DNA of 16,788 bases, taken from positions 1 through 16,788 of the forward strand of contig JAGHTS010000274.1 of NCBI GenBank assembly GCA_018065225.1, given 5' to 3'. The notes below the pieces were generated by a model that searched no databases, was not told the DNA's origin, and worked only from the letters and a program-made list of their open reading frames with translations. This DNA comes from Candidatus Phascolarctobacterium caballi (GTDB lineage: Bacteria > Bacillota > Negativicutes > Acidaminococcales > Acidaminococcaceae). How positions within the stretch are numbered: the first letter of the stretch is position 1; each line of letters starts with the position of its first letter. A program made the translations under genes and the position numbers. Below, in pieces: positions 14,555-16,788 of this stretch.

Positions 14555-15424
14555 ATGAATAAACATATTTCAGCACAATTACATCTTTTATTGGCATTAC
14601 TGATTTGGAGTACTATCGGAGTAGTACGGAGATTTGTAGATTTCCCGTCAGGTTTTATCGCTTTGGTACGGGGGGCAGTAGCCGTTTTATTTTTATCAAT
14701 TGTAGTAATTTGCTTGGGTAAAGGGTTTGATTGGAATGGCATTAAAAGAAACTTGGGCAAACTTATTTTGGCTGGTTGTTTTTTGGGGACAAACTGGGCA
14801 ATCTTATTTGAAGCGTATCAGCATACCAATGTGGCAGTGGCAGAACTTTTCTATTATACCAACCCGATTTTTGTAATTTTGTTAAATCCCTTGATAATGC
14901 GTGAAAGTATTACTTTTCGGCAATGTGTGTGTATTATGTTGGCATTATTAGGAATGATATTTGTCAGTGAAATTTATAATTTGAATGTGGGGGCAGAAGA
15001 TAGTTGGGGTATTGTTTTGGCAGTGATTGCAGCAGTGGAAGTGGCAGGATTAATTTTTGCCAACAAACATATAATCAACATCGGTACATATGAGCGCGCG
15101 ATTGTACAGTTGGTGGCAGCAACTTTGGTATTAATTCCCTATATTATGGTTACAGGGGATTTTACGGCGATTAATTTTGCTGACAGTAATTCATGGATAG
15201 TTACATTGCTGATAGGTATAGTGCATACAGGTGTGGCATACTATTTATATTATAATGCCATTGCCAAACTGAAAGCACAGGAAATCTGTATTTTGGGATA
15301 TACAGACCCGGTATTGGCGATTTTGTGGAGTGCGGTTGTATTTGGCGAAACCTTGGGTATAGTGCAAATTATAGGTGCAATTTTAATAGTCGGTTCCATG
15401 ATGTATGTGGAATTAAGGGGATAA
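14555..15424 (+). CDS. EamA-family (drug/metabolite transporter) permease
   Basis: Inner-membrane protein of 289 residues with about ten membrane helices in two repeats of five, the standard EamA layout. First repeat: LLLALLIWSTIGVVRRFVDF, RGAVAVLFLSIVVICL, ILAGCFLGTNWAILFEAY, then the family block ELFYYTNPIFVILLNPLIM. Second repeat: GIVLAVIAAVEVAGLIFANK, IVTLLIGIVHTGVAYYLYY, then the matching block LGYTDPVLAILWSAVVFGET. Members export amino acids, nucleotides or small metabolites; the substrate is not evident. The ATG at 14555 has no Shine-Dalgarno site and sits 6 bp behind an extended -10, so the mRNA is probably leaderless. It lies 44 bp behind the TRAP permease but is separated from it by a terminator, so it is a separate unit. 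It converges on ruvC. Confidence 0.9.
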   Translation: MNKHISAQLHLLLALLIWSTIGVVRRFVDFPSGFIALVRGAVAVLFLSIVVICLGKGFDWNGIKRNLGKLILAGCFLGTNWAILFEAYQHTNVAVAELFYYTNPIFVILLNPLIMRESITFRQCVCIMLALLGMIFVSEIYNLNVGAEDSWGIVLAVIAAVEVAGLIFANKHIINIGTYERAIVQLVAATLVLIPYIMVTGDFTAINFADSNSWIVTLLIGIVHTGVAYYLYYNAIAKLKAQEICILGYTDPVLAILWSAVVFGETLGIVQIIGAILIVGSMMYVELRG

Positions 15425-15452
15425 AAAAAGGAGGGCATTAACCCTCCTTTTT
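15425..15452. terminator. Bidirectional terminator between EamA gene and ruvC
   Basis: GGAGGG cattaa CCCTCC with flanking A5/T5 gives an 11-bp stem. T-runs follow on both strands. It begins at the EamA stop codon and lies 18 bp from the ruvC stop, serving both convergent genes. Confidence 0.9.
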
Positions 15453-15470
15453 CAATTGGGCATATAATAT

Positions 15471-15965
15471 TTAATTTTTATTTACCCATCTCATAGTTGA
15501 GGCAGTATTTATACCACACAAAGCCGCCGCCAAAGCATCTGCCACATCGTCAGGTTTAGGTTTCTCTTTAATATTTAAAAGGTGTTGTACCATATAAGTC
15601 ACTTGCTCTTTTGTGGCTGCTCCTGTGCCAACGACATTTTTTTTGATTTCCGAAGGTGCAAACTCCAAAATTGGCAGTCCTTGGTTGGACGCCGCCAGCA
15701 AGATTACCCCACGCGCCTGTCCGACGGGGATACCGGTTGTAATGTTCTGTTTGAAAAACAGTTTTTCAATACTCATTAAATCCGGTTTGTAATGGTCTAT
15801 TAAAGCAGAAATTTCTTCGTAGATTTTTTTTAACCGCAATTCCGGTTTTTCGTCTTTATCTGTAAGAACTGCACCATATTGGACAGCATGTATTTTGTTT
15901 CCTAATTGTTCAACTACGGCATAACCGCAAATTGCGGTGCCGGGGTCAATTCCAAGTACTAACAT
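15471..15965 (-). CDS. ruvC: Holliday junction resolvase RuvC
   Basis: Endonuclease that cleaves Holliday junctions after branch migration by RuvAB. Its 164 residues are the usual length. The catalytic acidic residues are visible: Asp7 in LGIDPGT, Glu in MSIEKLFF (about residue 67), and the two Asp of the PDDVADALAAAL motif near residues 138-142. The start gives the canonical N-terminus but has no Shine-Dalgarno site: the upstream bases are the T6A4 tail of a hairpin that looks like a terminator. It follows yebC by 33 bp, a common pairing, but ruvA and ruvB do not follow; the gene runs into a terminator and a convergent gene. Confidence 0.95.
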   Translation of the reverse strand: MLVLGIDPGTAICGYAVVEQLGNKIHAVQYGAVLTDKDEKPELRLKKIYEEISALIDHYKPDLMSIEKLFFKQNITTGIPVGQARGVILLAASNQGLPILEFAPSEIKKNVVGTGAATKEQVTYMVQHLLNIKEKPKPDDVADALAAALCGINTASTMRWVNKN

Positions 15966-15973
15966 TTTTAAAA

Positions 15974-15996
15974 AACTGGTGCCGTTGGCACCAGTT
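15974..15996 (-). terminator. Terminator-like hairpin between yebC and ruvC
   Basis: A perfect 10-bp stem AACTGGTGCC/GGCACCAGTT closes on 3 bases. On the - strand it is followed by T4 (T6 counting the stem end). It begins 2 bp past the yebC stop and ends 8 bases before the ruvC ATG. It has every mark of an intrinsic terminator, yet no promoter for ruvC is visible after it. Partial readthrough or attenuation is therefore likely. Confidence 0.75.
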
Positions 15997-15998
15997 CA

Positions 15999-16739
15999 TT
16001 ATTCCTCGTTTGGCAAGTCCGCATTGTGGAATACGTCCTGCACATCATCAAGCTCATCCAAATCATCTAAAAGACGTTGGACTTTTGCTCCATCTTCTGC
16101 AGAAAGAGCAGTTAATGTATCAGGTATCATAGTGATTTCAGCAACTTCACATTCTAATTTGTTTTGTTCCAATGCTGCCAATACTGCTTCAAAGGCATCG
16201 GGTTCACAAGTAATTTCAAATCCGTCATCATCGCTTTTGATATCTTCGGCACCGGCATCTAAAACCATCATCATTAAATCGTCTTCGGTCAAATCAGGGA
16301 ATTTTTCTTTATCAATGGCAAATGACCCTTTGCGTTTGAACATCCAAGCTACTGCACCGGTGGTACCTAAATTGCCGCCAAAGTGGGTAAAGCTGTGACG
16401 GATATCTGCTGCTGTACGGTTGCGGTTATCGGTTAGACAGTTTACCATTAATGCAACACCACAGGGACCATAGCCTTCATATGTTACTTCTTCCCAGTTG
16501 GCACCTTCAGTACCGCCCAATCCTTTTTGGATAGCACGGTTGATGTTGTCTTTTGGCACATTGTTGGCTTTGGCTTTGGTCAATGCCAATTTTAATTTCA
16601 TATTGCCGGTTGGGTCGGCTCCGCCCATCCGTACTGCCAAAGTTATTTCATTGGCAATTTTTGTAGTAATTTTGCCGCGCAACGCATCGGCTTTGCCTTT
16701 TTTGTGTTTAATATTAGCCCATTTAGAATGTCCGGACAT
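15999..16739 (-). CDS. yebC: YebC/TACO1-family protein
   Basis: Cytoplasmic protein of 246 residues, the normal length. The N-terminus MSGHSKWANIKHKKGKADA and the next blocks (GNMKLKLALTKAKANNVPKD, IQKGLGG, YEGYGPCGVALMVNCLTDNRNRTAADIR as separate blocks) are diagnostic. The acidic C-terminal part (LTEDDLMMMVLDAGAED) is also typical. Older work describes members as transcription regulators; newer work implicates the family in relieving ribosome stalling, as human TACO1 does. GGAGG lies 6 bases before the ATG. The promoter was not resolved in the 49 bp left before the window edge. ruvC follows, separated by a terminator-like hairpin. Confidence 0.95.
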   Translation of the reverse strand: MSGHSKWANIKHKKGKADALRGKITTKIANEITLAVRMGGADPTGNMKLKLALTKAKANNVPKDNINRAIQKGLGGTEGANWEEVTYEGYGPCGVALMVNCLTDNRNRTAADIRHSFTHFGGNLGTTGAVAWMFKRKGSFAIDKEKFPDLTEDDLMMMVLDAGAEDIKSDDDGFEITCEPDAFEAVLAALEQNKLECEVAEITMIPDTLTALSAEDGAKVQRLLDDLDELDDVQDVFHNADLPNEE

Positions 16740-16788
16740 AATTATCCTCCAAATTGATAAATTATTTATGTAAAATTTACTTAATAAT

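Noticed and set aside
15937..16398. 153-codon plus-strand open frame opposite yebC
   Set aside because: It is antisense to a clear yebC gene, with Ser/Lys-rich composition from the complement and no ribosome site.

Overview
The window looks like chromosome of a diderm (outer-membrane-bearing) Firmicute, most likely a gut-type member of the Negativicutes such as the Acidaminococcaceae or Phascolarctobacterium group. This is an inference. It rests on a giant type V autotransporter with a C-terminal outer-membrane barrel, alongside Firmicute-like gene content (single-domain AICAR transformylase, CofE-like ligase, TAXI-TRAP transporter, yebC-ruvC), low-to-moderate GC by eye and purine-rich Shine-Dalgarno sites. 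No rRNA, tRNA, CRISPR array, transposase, phage gene or integration site was seen.

Layout. (1) 2-6100 (+): the 3' part of a very large autotransporter adhesin. It has a Thr/Gly/Asn-rich repeat passenger with a large internal duplication, an Arg/Tyr-rich linker and a barrel. It ends at a bidirectional terminator. (2) 6190-8251 (-): a radical SAM activase-like gene followed after 13 bp by a stand-alone, eukaryote-like AICAR transformylase, driven by a near-consensus promoter that appears to give a leaderless transcript. (3) 8514-10707 (-): a CofE-like gamma-glutamyl ligase followed after 16 bp by a GMP synthase that lacks its glutaminase domain, ending at a strong terminator. (4) 10708-11036: a 329-bp divergent regulatory region with promoters for both sides and two dyads. 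(5) 11037-14510 (+): a TAXI-type TRAP transporter operon (binding protein, DUF1850 protein, fused DctQM permease). (6) 14555-15424 (+): an EamA-family exporter, apparently leaderless, starting just behind the TRAP terminator. (7) 15471-16739 (-): yebC then ruvC, with an unusual terminator-like hairpin between them; ruvC converges on the EamA gene across a bidirectional terminator.

How it fits together. Two purine biosynthesis steps (AICAR to FAICAR, XMP to GMP) are encoded here by enzymes that each lack the domain they are usually fused to (IMP cyclohydrolase and glutamine amidotransferase). The missing activities must be encoded elsewhere or replaced. The CofE-like ligase beside GMP synthase has no F420-biosynthesis neighbours in the window, so its substrate is open; polyglutamylation of folate, the cofactor of the transformylase, is one testable idea. 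The TRAP operon is a self-contained Na+/H+-driven solute importer of unknown substrate. The most unusual signals are two genes with extended -10 promoters exactly 6 bp before an ATG that has no Shine-Dalgarno site, the pair of single-domain purine enzymes, the periodic cysteines in the adhesin repeats, and the terminator placed directly against a ruvC gene that has no ribosome binding site.
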